DNA of 64,000 nt from Streptomyces sp. SN-593 (GTDB taxonomy: Bacteria > Actinomycetota > Actinomycetes > Streptomycetales > Streptomycetaceae). Each line of letters opens with the position of its first letter. The stretch's first letter is position 1. Where the stretch lies: assembly GCF_016756395.1 (NCBI RefSeq), contig NZ_AP018365.1, positions 6,321,001-6,385,000 on the forward strand. Reading direction: 5' to 3'. Shown piece by piece: positions 55,494 to 63,917 of this stretch. The notes under the pieces were generated by a model, which saw only the letters and a program-made list of their open reading frames with translations, had not been told where the DNA came from and ran no database searches. The position numbers and the translations under genes are program-made.

Positions 55494-55781
55494 ATGTCGC
55501 TCGACGTCGAGACGAAGAAGCAGATCATCGCCGAGTTCGGCACCAAGGAGGGCGACACCGGCTCCCCCGAGGTCCAGGTCGCGCTCCTGTCGCGCCGGAT
55601 CTCGGACCTGACCGAGCACCTCAAGACCCACAAGCACGACCACCACTCGCGTCGTGGTCTGCTGATCCTGGTCGGCCAGCGCCGCCGTCTGCTGCAGTAC
55701 CTGGCCAAGAAGGACATCACGCGCTTCCGTGAGCTGCGCGAGCGCCTCGGCATCCGTGCCGGTGCGGCTGGCGTCCGCTAG
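55494..55781 (+). CDS. rpsO: 30S ribosomal protein S15
   Basis: 95 residues (MSLDVETKKQIIAEFGTKEG), close to the usual 89 with a short C-terminal extension. GSPEVQVALLSRRISDLTEHLKTHKHDHHSRRGLL is the rRNA-binding core at the platform of the 30S subunit. GAGGAG lies 5 bases before the ATG. It is followed by a strong terminator-like hairpin and then pnp, the conserved order. Confidence 0.98.
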   Translation: MSLDVETKKQIIAEFGTKEGDTGSPEVQVALLSRRISDLTEHLKTHKHDHHSRRGLLILVGQRRRLLQYLAKKDITRFRELRERLGIRAGAAGVR

Positions 55782-55792
55782 GAAGCCGACCA

Positions 55793-55828
55793 GGGAGCGG
55801 TTCCCGTCCAACGGGACCGCTCCCTTTT
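55793..55828 (+). terminator. intrinsic terminator / processing hairpin after rpsO
   Basis: GGGAGCGG (55793-55800) pairs with CCGCTCCC (55817-55824), and the inner TCCCGT/ACGGGA also pairs with one bulged T; TTTT follows at 55825-55828. A second perfect 9-bp-arm hairpin lies at 55841-55849/55861-55869. From memory, the rpsO-pnp intergenic stem in Streptomyces is an RNase III substrate, so partial read-through into pnp is likely. Confidence 0.85.
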
Positions 55829-55957
55829 CCGTACGACCTTCCGAACGGCGGCTTCGAGCAGCCGTTCGGCGGTTCCCGCGGCACCGCGCGGGCCGCGCGC
55901 ATTGCGTGCGCGATCCGGCCCGTGTCTGATGCAATGGGAGCCGTTGACAGACGAACG

Positions 55958-55974
55958 AGGAGGAGCGTCCTCCT
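55958..55974 (+). promoter_or_regulatory. small hairpin hiding an AGGAGGA motif in the pnp leader
   Basis: AGGAGGA (55958-55964), loop GCG, TCCTCCT (55968-55974) form a perfect 7-bp stem. TTGACA at 55944 is a consensus -35, but no matching -10 is seen. The hairpin is about 155 bases upstream of the pnp start and could serve autoregulation. Confidence 0.4.
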
Positions 55975-56127
55975 AACCGCCGCATACGCCGGTCCTCGGT
56001 AGTGGCCCCCAGGTGGCAGCCGCCACCGGAGGCTTCGATCGAAGACCGGCCCCGGCGGGACGACGCGACTCCACCGAAGGCCCGGCAGGGACACGCCCTG
56101 CGGGCAAGGACGAGGAGAAACCAGATA

Positions 56128-58347
56128 GTGGAGAACGAGACCCACTACGCCGAAGCCGTGATCGACAACGGCGCCTTCGGCACCCGCACCATCCGCTTCG
56201 AGACGGGCCGCCTGGCCCGTCAGGCGGCCGGCTCCGCGGTCGCCTACCTGGACGACGACACCATGGTGCTGTCGGCCACCAGCGCCTCGAAGCAGCCCAA
56301 GGAGCACTTCGACTTCTTCCCCCTCACGGTGGACGTCGAGGAGCGCATGTACGCGGCCGGCCGCATCCCCGGCTCCTTCTTCCGCCGCGAGGGCCGCCCC
56401 TCCGAGGACGCGATCCTCACCTGCCGGCTCATCGACCGCCCGCTGCGCCCGTCCTTCGTCAAGGGCCTGCGCAACGAGATCCAGGTCGTCTGCACCGTCA
56501 TGGCGCTCAACCCCGACCACCTCTACGACGTGGTCGCCATCAACGCCGCCTCCTGCTCCACGCAGCTCGCGGGCCTGCCCTTCTCCGGCCCCATCGGCGG
56601 TGTCCGGGTCGCGCTGATCAAGAACCAATGGGTGGCGTTCCCGACCCACAGCGAGCTGGAGGAGGCCGTCTTCGACATGGTCGTCGCCGGCCGCGTGCTC
56701 GACGACGGCGACGTCGCGATCATGATGGTCGAGGCCGAGGCCACCGCGCACACCATCAAGCTCGTCGAGGGCGGTGTCGAGGCGCCGACCGAGGAGGTCG
56801 TGGCCGCCGGCCTGGAGGCCGCCAAGCCGTTCATCAGGGTGCTGTGCAAGGCGCAGTCCGAGCTGGCCGCCAAGGGCGCCAAGCCGACCACCGAGTTCCC
56901 GGTCTTCCTGGACTACCAGGACGACGTGCTGGAGGCGCTGGAGTCCGCGGTCACCGGCGAGCTCGCGCAGGCGCTCACCATCCCCGGCAAGCAGGCCCGC
57001 GAGGCCGAGCTCGACCGGGTCAAGGGCCTGGCCGCCGAGAAGCTGCTGCCGCAGTTCGAGGGGCGCGAGAAGGAGATCTCCGCCGCCTACCGCGCCCTGA
57101 CCAAGAAGCTGGTCCGCCAGCGCGTCATCCGCGACAAGGTCCGCATCGACGGCCGCGGCGTCACCGACATCCGCACCCTGGCCGCCGAGGTCGAGGCCAT
57201 CCCGCGGGTGCACGGCTCGGCGCTGTTCGAGCGCGGTGAGACCCAGATCCTGGGCGTCACCACCCTCAACATGCTCCGCATGGAGCAGCAGCTCGACACG
57301 CTCGCGCCCGAGACCCGCAAGCGCTACATGCACAACTACAACTTCCCGCCGTACTCCGTCGGCGAGACCGGCCGCGTCGGCTCCCCCAAGCGCCGCGAGA
57401 TCGGCCACGGCGCGCTCGCCGAGCGCGCCCTGATCCCGGTCCTGCCCACCCGCGAGGAGTTCCCCTACGCGATCCGGCAGGTCTCCGAGGCGCTCGGCTC
57501 CAACGGCTCCACCTCGATGGGCTCGGTCTGCGCCTCCACCATGTCGCTGCTGAACGCCGGTGTGCCGCTCAAGGCCCCCGTCGCCGGTATCGCCATGGGC
57601 CTGATCTCCCAGGAGATCGAGGGCGAGACGCACTACGTCGCGCTGACCGACATCCTCGGTGCCGAGGACGCGTACGGCGACATGGACTTCAAGGTCGCCG
57701 GCACCAAGAAGTTCGTCACCGCCCTCCAGCTCGACACCAAGCTCGACGGCATCCCCGCGTCGGTGCTGGCCGCGGCCCTCAAGCAGGCCCGCGACGCCCG
57801 CCTGCACATCCTCGACGTGATGATGGAGGCCATCGACTCCCCGGACGAGATGTCCCCCAACGCGCCGCGGATCATCAGCATCAAGATCCCGGTGGACAAG
57901 ATCGGCGAGGTCATCGGCCCCAAGGGCAAGATGATCAACCAGATCCAGGAGGACACCGGCGCCGACATCTCCATCGAGGACGACGGCACCGTCCTGATCG
58001 GCGCCACCGAGGGCTCCCAGGCCGAGGCGGCGCGGGCGACGATCAACCAGATCGCCAACCCGACCATGCCCGAGGTCGGCGAGCGGTACCTGGGCACCGT
58101 GGTGAAGACCACCACCTTCGGCGCCTTCGTCTCGCTGATGCCCGGCAAGGACGGACTGCTGCACATCTCGCAGATCCGCAAGCTCGCCGGCGGCAAGCGC
58201 GTCGAGAACGTCGAGGACGTCCTCGGCGTCGGCGCCAAGGTGCAGGTCGAGATCGCCGAGATCGACCAGCGCGGCAAGCTCTCGCTGATCCCGGTCATCG
58301 AGGGCGAAGAGGACGACGCGGACAAGAAGGACGAGTCGGCCCAGTGA
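56128..58347 (+). CDS. pnp: polyribonucleotide nucleotidyltransferase (PNPase)
   Basis: 739 residues from the GTG at 56128, preceded by GAGGAG. Two RNase PH domains are visible: GTRTIRFETGRLARQAAGSAVAYL with RRREGRPSEDAILTCRLIDRPLRP, and GRGVTDIRTLAAEVEAIPRVHGSALFERGETQILGVTTL. They are followed by KH (ISIKIPVDKIGEVIGPKGKMINQIQEDTG) and S1 (GTVVKTTTFGAFVSLMPGKDGLLHISQI). It degrades RNA phosphorolytically and adds 3' tails. Its last bases overlap the start of the M16 peptidase gene. Confidence 0.97.
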   Translation: MENETHYAEAVIDNGAFGTRTIRFETGRLARQAAGSAVAYLDDDTMVLSATSASKQPKEHFDFFPLTVDVEERMYAAGRIPGSFFRREGRPSEDAILTCRLIDRPLRPSFVKGLRNEIQVVCTVMALNPDHLYDVVAINAASCSTQLAGLPFSGPIGGVRVALIKNQWVAFPTHSELEEAVFDMVVAGRVLDDGDVAIMMVEAEATAHTIKLVEGGVEAPTEEVVAAGLEAAKPFIRVLCKAQSELAAKGAKPTTEFPVFLDYQDDVLEALESAVTGELAQALTIPGKQAREAELDRVKGLAAEKLLPQFEGREKEISAAYRALTKKLVRQRVIRDKVRIDGRGVTDIRTLAAEVEAIPRVHGSALFERGETQILGVTTLNMLRMEQQLDTLAPETRKRYMHNYNFPPYSVGETGRVGSPKRREIGHGALAERALIPVLPTREEFPYAIRQVSEALGSNGSTSMGSVCASTMSLLNAGVPLKAPVAGIAMGLISQEIEGETHYVALTDILGAEDAYGDMDFKVAGTKKFVTALQLDTKLDGIPASVLAAALKQARDARLHILDVMMEAIDSPDEMSPNAPRIISIKIPVDKIGEVIGPKGKMINQIQEDTGADISIEDDGTVLIGATEGSQAEAARATINQIANPTMPEVGERYLGTVVKTTTFGAFVSLMPGKDGLLHISQIRKLAGGKRVENVEDVLGVGAKVQVEIAEIDQRGKLSLIPVIEGEEDDADKKDESAQ

Positions 58348-59720
58348 CGACCCGCTCCACCGCAGTGACGGCCCGCCCCTCCACCAAGGGGCGGGCCGTC
58401 CGCACGCGGACCCTGCTGCCCGGCAGCGACGGCACCGGCACCGTACGCCGCTCCGTGCTGCCCGGCGGGCTGCGCGTCGTCACCGAGACGCTGCCCACCG
58501 TGCGCTCGGCGACCTTCGGCATCTGGGCTGGCGTCGGCTCCCGCGACGAGACCCCCGTGCTGGGCGGTGCCACCCACTACCTGGAGCACCTGCTCTTCAA
58601 GGGCACGCACCGGCGCAGCGCCCTGGACATCTCCGCGGCGATCGACGCCGTCGGCGGCGAGATGAACGCCTTCACCGCCAAGGAGTACACCTGCTACTAC
58701 GCCAGGGTGCTCGACACCGACCTGCCGCTCGCCATCGACGTGGTCAGCGACATGCTCACCGGGTCCCTGATCCGCCAGGAGGACATCGACGCCGAGCGCG
58801 GCGTCGTCCTGGAGGAGATCGCCATGACCGAGGACGACCCCGGCGACCAGGTGCACGACCTGTTCACCACCGCGCTCCTCGGCGACTCCCCGCTCGGCCG
58901 CCCCGTCCTCGGCACGGTCGACACCGTCAACGCCCTCACCCGCGACCAGGTCGCCCGCTTCTACCGCAAGCACTACGACCCCACCCGGCTCGTCGTCGCC
59001 GCCGCGGGCAACATCGACCACGCCACCGTCGTCCGCCAGGTCCGCCGCGCCTTCGAACGCGCCGGCGCCCTGACCGACCCCGACGCCGTACCGAAGCCGC
59101 CGCGCGCCGGGAAGCGCACCATCCGCGGCGGCGGCCGCGTCGAGATCCTCGACCGGCGCACCGAGCAGGCCCACGTCGTGCTCGGCATGCCCGGCCTGTC
59201 CCGCACCGACGAGCGCCGCTGGGCGCTGGGCGTCCTGAACACCGCGCTCGGCGGCGGCATGAGCTCCCGGCTCTTCCAGGAGGTCCGGGAGAAGCGCGGC
59301 CTGGCCTACTCCGTGTACTCCTACACCTCCTCCTACGCGGACTGCGGCATGTTCGGCGTCTACGCCGGCTGCCAGCCGCGCCGCCTGCCGGACGTGCTCA
59401 AGATCTGCCGCGACGAACTGCACCACGTCGCCGAGCACGGCCTCAGCGACGAGGAACTGCGCCGTGCCATCGGCCAGCTCTCCGGCTCCACCGTGCTGGG
59501 CCTGGAGGACACCGGCGCCCTGATGAACCGGATCGGCAAGAGCGAGCTGTGCTGGGGCGAGCAGTTGTCCGTGGACGACCTGCTGGCCCGGATCGCCGCG
59601 GTGACCCCGGGGGAGGTGCGCGAGGTGGCCCGCGATGTACTGGGGCAGCGCCCCTCGCTCGCCGTCATAGGGCCGGTGAAGGAGAAGCAGGCCGCGCGGC
59701 TGCACGAGGCGATCGCGTAG
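58344..59720 (+). CDS. M16 family zinc metallopeptidase (processing-peptidase-like)
   Basis: 458 residues from the GTG at 58344, overlapping the pnp stop by 4 bases. The inverted zinc motif HYLEH is in GGATHYLEHLLFKGTHRRS, with the third ligand Glu in ERGVVLEEIAMTEDDPGDQ; NAFTAKEYTCYYARV is also conserved. The C-terminal half is the inactive lobe (GGGMSSRLFQEVREKRGLAYSVYSY). Mitochondrial-processing-peptidase-like enzymes cleave oligopeptides or leader peptides. The pnp-M16-dapB order is standard in actinobacteria. Confidence 0.93.
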   Translation: MTTRSTAVTARPSTKGRAVRTRTLLPGSDGTGTVRRSVLPGGLRVVTETLPTVRSATFGIWAGVGSRDETPVLGGATHYLEHLLFKGTHRRSALDISAAIDAVGGEMNAFTAKEYTCYYARVLDTDLPLAIDVVSDMLTGSLIRQEDIDAERGVVLEEIAMTEDDPGDQVHDLFTTALLGDSPLGRPVLGTVDTVNALTRDQVARFYRKHYDPTRLVVAAAGNIDHATVVRQVRRAFERAGALTDPDAVPKPPRAGKRTIRGGGRVEILDRRTEQAHVVLGMPGLSRTDERRWALGVLNTALGGGMSSRLFQEVREKRGLAYSVYSYTSSYADCGMFGVYAGCQPRRLPDVLKICRDELHHVAEHGLSDEELRRAIGQLSGSTVLGLEDTGALMNRIGKSELCWGEQLSVDDLLARIAAVTPGEVREVARDVLGQRPSLAVIGPVKEKQAARLHEAIA

Positions 59721-59808
59721 CCGCCGGGCCGCCCCAGGCGCGTCCCGGCACCGTGTCACACCCGCACGCCCTGCTGCGTGACCCTTACACCCGGAGGACT
59801 CCCCAACG

Positions 59809-60606
59809 ATGAGCAAGCTGCGCGTGGCCGTCATCGGTGCGAAGGGCCGGATCGGCTCGGAAGCGGTCCGTTCCGTCGAGGCCGCCGACGACCTCGACCT
59901 GGTCGCCACCCTCGGCCGCGGCGACCCACTGGAGGCGCTGGCCGACGCCGGCGCCCAGGTGGCCGTCGAACTCACCCATCCCGACTCCGTCCTCGGCAAC
60001 CTGGAGTTCTGCGTCGGCCACGGCATCCACACCGTGGTCGGCACCACCGGCTGGACGCCCGAGCGGCTCGACACCGTGCGCGGCTGGCTCGACGCCTCGC
60101 CCGGCACCGGCGCGCTCATCGCCCCCAACTTCTCCATCGGCGCCGTCCTCACCATGCGCTTCGCCCAGCAGGCGGCCCCCTGGTTCGAGTCCGTCGAGGT
60201 CATCGAGCTGCACCACGACAACAAGGCCGACGCGCCCAGCGGCACCGCCACCCGCACCGCGCAGCTCATCGCCGCCGCCCGCTCCGAGGCCGGCCGTCCG
60301 CCGCAGCACGACCCCACCACCCACGGCCTCGACGGAGCCCGCGGCGCCGACGTCGACGGCGTCCCGGTGCACTCCGTACGGCTGCGCGGCCTGCTCGCGC
60401 ACCAGGAGGTCCTGCTCGGGGGCACGGGGGAGACGCTCACCATCCGCCACGACTCGCTGCACCACAGCAGCTTCATGCCCGGCATCCTGCTCGCGGTCCG
60501 CACCGTCCCCACCGTGCCCGGGCTCACCTTCGGCCTGGAGCACTTCCTCACCGACGGGCCCGGCGCGGCGGACGGCTCCGCGGCCACCGGGCACCAGGGA
60601 GCCTGA
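59809..60606 (+). CDS. dapB: 4-hydroxy-tetrahydrodipicolinate reductase
   Basis: 265 residues. The NAD(P)H fold begins LRVAVIGAKGRIGSEAVRSV (GxKGRxG), and the catalytic signature is EVIELHHDNKADAPSGTATRTAQ with the active His and Lys. SFMPGILLAVRTVPTVPGLTFGLEHFL is the usual C-terminal block. It reduces the product of DapA in lysine and diaminopimelate synthesis; dapA itself lies 2.2 kb downstream. A short Gly/Ala tail extends the family length. GGAGG lies 10 bases before the ATG. Confidence 0.96.
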   Translation: MSKLRVAVIGAKGRIGSEAVRSVEAADDLDLVATLGRGDPLEALADAGAQVAVELTHPDSVLGNLEFCVGHGIHTVVGTTGWTPERLDTVRGWLDASPGTGALIAPNFSIGAVLTMRFAQQAAPWFESVEVIELHHDNKADAPSGTATRTAQLIAAARSEAGRPPQHDPTTHGLDGARGADVDGVPVHSVRLRGLLAHQEVLLGGTGETLTIRHDSLHHSSFMPGILLAVRTVPTVPGLTFGLEHFLTDGPGAADGSAATGHQGA

Positions 60607-60611
60607 ACCCG

Positions 60612-61103
60612 ATGCGCGCCAAGCTCAGCTACACCGTCTCCGCGATCGTCCTCGTCTTCTACTTCGTGCTCGTCGGCGACCGCGGGGTGCTGCTGATCGC
60701 CGACGGCCGGCCCGTCACCGTGGCGTTCGGGGTGGCCGTGCTGGTGCTCCCGCTGATCGGCGCCTGGTTCCTCTGGCACACCACCCAGTTCGCCCGCCAG
60801 GCGGGGCGGCTCGGCCGGGAACTCGAAGCGGAGGGCGGCCTGCCCGTCGACGAGCTGACCCGCACCCCCAGCGGCCGTATCGACCGCGCCTCGGCCGACG
60901 CGGTCTTCGCCAGGCGCCAGGCCGAGACCGAGGCCGCCCCCGACGACTGGCGCAACTGGTTCCGCCTCGCCGTCGCCTACTTCGACGCCCGCGACACCCC
61001 GCGGGCCCGCAAGGCGATGCAGCGCGCCATCCGCCTGCACGACGCCGAGGCGGCCGCCGGGCCGGTGGGTGCGGCGCCGCGGGCGGCGGAGGACCCGAGG
61101 TAG
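60612..61103 (+). CDS. small membrane protein with TPR-like C-terminus
   Basis: 163 residues from the ATG at 60612, 5 bases after the dapB stop. Two helices (YTVSAIVLVFYFVLV and VTVAFGVAVLVLPLIGAWFL) are followed by a cytoplasmic part whose end (DDWRNWFRLAVAYFDARDTPRARKAMQRAIRLHD) resembles a single tetratricopeptide repeat. Function is not known. It is cotranscribed with dapB and convergent with the PH-domain gene, with a 7-base gap. Confidence 0.8.
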   Translation: MRAKLSYTVSAIVLVFYFVLVGDRGVLLIADGRPVTVAFGVAVLVLPLIGAWFLWHTTQFARQAGRLGRELEAEGGLPVDELTRTPSGRIDRASADAVFARRQAETEAAPDDWRNWFRLAVAYFDARDTPRARKAMQRAIRLHDAEAAAGPVGAAPRAAEDPR

Positions 61104-61110
61104 CGGGCGG

Positions 61111-61653
61111 TCAGCGCAGTTCCAGCGACCAGCCCTCGATGGCGTCCGCCGCGATGTCGAACGCCTCGGTGCGCCCCAGGAAGTCCGCGTTGTGGTCGGT
61201 CATCAGCGGCCGCAACGCGCTCCCGCGCCGGGAGATCAGCAGCGCCTGTCCCTGCACGCTGCGCGGCAGTCCCAGCACCCGCACCGGCTGCTGCGCGGTA
61301 CGCACCGAGGTCACCTGCTGCCAGGGCACCGTGACCGTGGCGAAGTACCCCACCTGCCGCAGCCCCTTGCCGCTGAGCCACACCCCCATCCGCAGCAGCC
61401 GCAGCGTGCCGGCGATCACCAGGGCCGCGAGCAGCACCAGCACGCCCGCCCCCTGCACGCTCTTGGCCGCGACCATGATCAGCGCGGCGAACAGCAGGTA
61501 GGCGGCGAGCATCAGCGCCAGAGCGGCGACCGCGACCCGCCAGGGGCCGGGGCGGTACGGGCGCATCCAGCGGTCCCGCAGGTCGTGCGGCAGCGGACGG
61601 CCGGTCGCGTACTCGTCGTCAACGGCGGCTGCGGAGCGGAAGGGCAAGGACAC
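61111..61653 (-). CDS. PH-domain (bPH-type) membrane protein
   Basis: 180 residues from the GTG at 61653 (MSLPFRSAAAVDDEYATGRP). Two membrane helices (VAVAALALMLAAYLLFAALIMVA and GVLVLLAALVIAGTLRLLRMGV) precede a bacterial PH domain (VWLSGKGLRQVGYFATVTVPWQQVTSVRTAQQPVRV). The ribosome-binding region lies in a perfect palindrome GAGGATCCTC (61657-61666) that could be structured. It is divergent from thyX. Function unknown. Confidence 0.8.
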   Translation of the reverse strand: MSLPFRSAAAVDDEYATGRPLPHDLRDRWMRPYRPGPWRVAVAALALMLAAYLLFAALIMVAAKSVQGAGVLVLLAALVIAGTLRLLRMGVWLSGKGLRQVGYFATVTVPWQQVTSVRTAQQPVRVLGLPRSVQGQALLISRRGSALRPLMTDHNADFLGRTEAFDIAADAIEGWSLELR

Positions 61654-61820
61654 GCGGAGGATCCTCTTCGGCTGCTGTGCGGTGCGGGGACTATGACGGG
61701 TGAGGTTATCCGTCCGGGCCACCGGCGGCCAAGCTCCGGGTCCGCGGACGCCCGCGGCTGCCCGCCGGACCCACCCCATAAGCTGAGCGGCGCACAACAG
61801 ACAACAGGAAGGACCCGCCG

Positions 61821-62582
61821 GTGTCCACCGACCAGCCGTCCACCGAGGCCGCCGCGCCCACCCCGGCCCCCGTCCGCTTCCGCGACGACGTGACGGTCGA
61901 GCTCGTCAAGCACAGCGCGTCGGACACCGACGTCCTGTGGGCGGCCCGGGTCTCCACGGCCGGTGAGCAGTCCCTCGAGGAGCTGACCAAGGACCCCGAC
62001 CGCTCCAAGGGCCTGATCAACTACCTCGTCCGCGACCGCCACGGCAGCCCCTTCGAGCACAACTCGATGACCTTCTTCGTCAGCGCCCCGATCTTCGTCT
62101 TCCGCGAGTTCATGCGCCACCGCGCCGGATGGTCGTACAACGAGGAGTCCGGCAGGTACCGGGAGCTGCAGCCGGTGTTCTACGTGCCGGGGGAGGAGCG
62201 CAAGCTGGTCCAGCAGGGGCGGCCGGGCAAGTACGAGTTCGTGCGGGGGAGCGCGGAGCAGCGGGAGGCCGCGCTCGCCGTGATGGCGGAGTCCTACGAG
62301 CGGTCCTACGCGGCGTACCAGGAACTGCTGGCGGCCGGCGTGGCCAGGGAAGTGGCCAGGTCGACGCTGCCGGTGGGCCTGTTCTCCTCGATGTACGCGA
62401 CCTGCAACGCCCGGTCGCTGATGCACTTCCTCGGGTTGCGGACGCAGCACGAGCTCGCCCGGGTGCCGTCGTTCCCGCAGCGCGAGATCGAGATGGTCGG
62501 GGAGCTGATGGAGGCGGAGTGGGCGAAGCTGATGCCGCTCACGCACGCCGCGTTCAACGCGAACGGCCGAGTCGCCCCGTAG
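61821..62582 (+). CDS. thyX: FAD-dependent thymidylate synthase ThyX
   Basis: 253 residues. The ThyX signature RHRAGWSYNEESGRY starts at residue 99 (family pattern RHRxxSxNExSxR, with two extra residues as in actinobacteria). HGSPFEHNSMTFFVSAPIFVFREFM precedes it, and FLGLRTQHELARVPSFPQREIE follows. It methylates dUMP to dTMP with methylenetetrahydrofolate and reduced FAD. The GTG at 61821 has AGGAAGGA upstream. Confidence 0.96.
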   Translation: MSTDQPSTEAAAPTPAPVRFRDDVTVELVKHSASDTDVLWAARVSTAGEQSLEELTKDPDRSKGLINYLVRDRHGSPFEHNSMTFFVSAPIFVFREFMRHRAGWSYNEESGRYRELQPVFYVPGEERKLVQQGRPGKYEFVRGSAEQREAALAVMAESYERSYAAYQELLAAGVAREVARSTLPVGLFSSMYATCNARSLMHFLGLRTQHELARVPSFPQREIEMVGELMEAEWAKLMPLTHAAFNANGRVAP

Positions 62583-62603
62583 TAAATGTCCGAAGTGTTC
62601 GGA

Positions 62604-62633
62604 TTGCAGGTATTCACGAAGTTCATCTAGGCT
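62604..62633 (+). promoter_or_regulatory. promoter in the thyX-dapA gap with an upstream palindrome
   Basis: TTGCAG (62604-62609), an 18-base spacer and TAGGCT (62628-62633) make a good promoter. The palindrome TCCGAA-GTG-TTCGGA (62589-62603) abuts the -35 element and may be an operator. The transcript would start near 62640, exactly at the hairpin 62642-62687. Confidence 0.55.
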
Positions 62634-62641
62634 GCGGAAAC

Positions 62642-62687
62642 GGACTCCGGTGCTGCTTGAACCCCCGAGCAGGCAGCGCCGGAGTCC
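62642..62687 (+). terminator. hairpin at the start of the dapA leader (attenuator or small-RNA terminator)
   Basis: GGACTCCGG (62642-62650) pairs perfectly with CCGGAGTCC (62679-62687), and the 28-base interior can pair partly (TGCT/AGCA). It follows the thyX stop by 60 bases and may end thyX transcripts, but it also lies immediately downstream of the promoter at 62604-62633. Confidence 0.5.
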
Positions 62688-62764
62688 TCATCGCGGGCCC
62701 CGTCGTCCACAGGCGCGGCGACCGTGGCTGCGCGGCCGCACACCCACCCAGTAACGTGGGACGC

Positions 62765-63664
62765 ATGGCTCCGACTACCAACCCTGACGCGCCCTTCGGC
62801 CGGGTGCTGACCGCCATGGTCACGCCCTTCACCGCCGACGGCGCGCTCGACGTCGACGGCGCACAGCGACTCGCCGCCCACCTCGTGGACCAGGGCAACG
62901 ACGGACTCGTCGTCAACGGCACCACGGGAGAGTCGCCCACCACCAGCGACGACGAGAAGGACCGGCTGGTCCGAGCCGTACTCGAAGCCGTGGGCGACCG
63001 CGCCCACGTCGTCGCCGGCGTCGGTACCAACGACACCGCGCACAGCGTCACCCTCGCCCGCCAGGCCGAGCGCGCCGGCGCCCACGGCCTGCTCACCGTC
63101 ACGCCGTACTACAGCAAGCCCCCGCAGGAGGGCCTGTACCGGCACTTCACGGCCATCGCCGACGCCACCGGCCTGCCGGTCGTCCTCTACGACATCCCCG
63201 GCCGCAGCGGCGTCCCCCTCGACACGGAGACCCTGGTCCGGCTCGGCGAGCACCCCCGGATCGTCGCCAACAAGGACGCCAAGGGCGACCTGGGCGCCGC
63301 GAGCTGGGCGATCTCCCGCAGCGGCCTCGCCTGGTACTCCGGCGACGACATGCTCAACCTGCCGCTGCTGTCGATCGGCGCGGTCGGCTTCGTCTCCGTC
63401 GTCGGCCACCTCGTCTCCCCCGAGCTGCGCGCCCTGCTGGACGCGTTCACCAGCGGCGACGTCGCCAAGGCCACCGAGATCCACCAGCGCCTGCTGCCCG
63501 TCTACACCGGCGTCTTCCGCGCCCAGGGCGTCATCACCACCAAGACCGCCCTCGCGCTGCGCGGACTGCCCGCAGGCCCGCTCCGCCTCCCGCTCGTCCC
63601 CCTCGACGAGGAAGAGACCGAGCAGCTCAGGAAGGATCTCGCCGCCGGCGGGGTACACCTCTGA
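62765..63664 (+). CDS. dapA: 4-hydroxy-tetrahydrodipicolinate synthase
   Basis: 299 residues from the ATG at 62765 (MAPTTNPDAPFGRVLTAMVT). Schiff-base Lys170 is in IVANKDAKGDLGAAS; GLVVNGTTGESPTTSDDEK and LLTVTPYYSKPPQEGLYRHF (catalytic Tyr) are standard, as is VVLYDIPGRSGVPL. It condenses pyruvate with aspartate semialdehyde, the branch point to diaminopimelate and lysine. A TAACGT hexamer at 62752 would also allow a leaderless transcript, besides the upstream promoter at 62604-62633. Confidence 0.96.
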   Translation: MAPTTNPDAPFGRVLTAMVTPFTADGALDVDGAQRLAAHLVDQGNDGLVVNGTTGESPTTSDDEKDRLVRAVLEAVGDRAHVVAGVGTNDTAHSVTLARQAERAGAHGLLTVTPYYSKPPQEGLYRHFTAIADATGLPVVLYDIPGRSGVPLDTETLVRLGEHPRIVANKDAKGDLGAASWAISRSGLAWYSGDDMLNLPLLSIGAVGFVSVVGHLVSPELRALLDAFTSGDVAKATEIHQRLLPVYTGVFRAQGVITTKTALALRGLPAGPLRLPLVPLDEEETEQLRKDLAAGGVHL

Positions 63665-63742
63665 GCACGCGCGGAGCACCACAGGACTTCACAACTGAAT
63701 ACAGCAGTACTCCGCGGCACCAGCCGGGCCCCCACGGGTCAC

Positions 63743-63782
63743 GCGCGGACCGCGGAGGAGCACCCGAGCCGTCGGTCCGCGC
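63743..63782 (+). terminator. terminator hairpin between dapA and rnj
   Basis: Perfect 10-bp arms (63743-63752/63773-63782) around a 20-base loop, 78 bases after the dapA stop. A longer-range 7-bp pairing (63670-63676/63710-63716) precedes it. The inverted repeat TCGGAA-N5-TTCCGA (63809-63825) lies further on, in the rnj leader. Confidence 0.5.
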
Positions 63783-63917
63783 ACAGCCGGACCACGAACA
63801 CGTCAACGTCGGAAAAGAATTCCGAACGCGACAGCACCACGAGAACACCGGAACAGCGTCGCGCCGGCCACGGCCCCCACGAGGGGCCCTCTGGCATGCG
63901 CGGTAAGGAGAAAACCT

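Noticed and set aside
62651..62678. tRNA-like words (TTGAACCCCC) within the dapA leader hairpin
   Set aside because: No acceptor, D or anticodon arm can be folded around them; the segment is only the interior of a hairpin.
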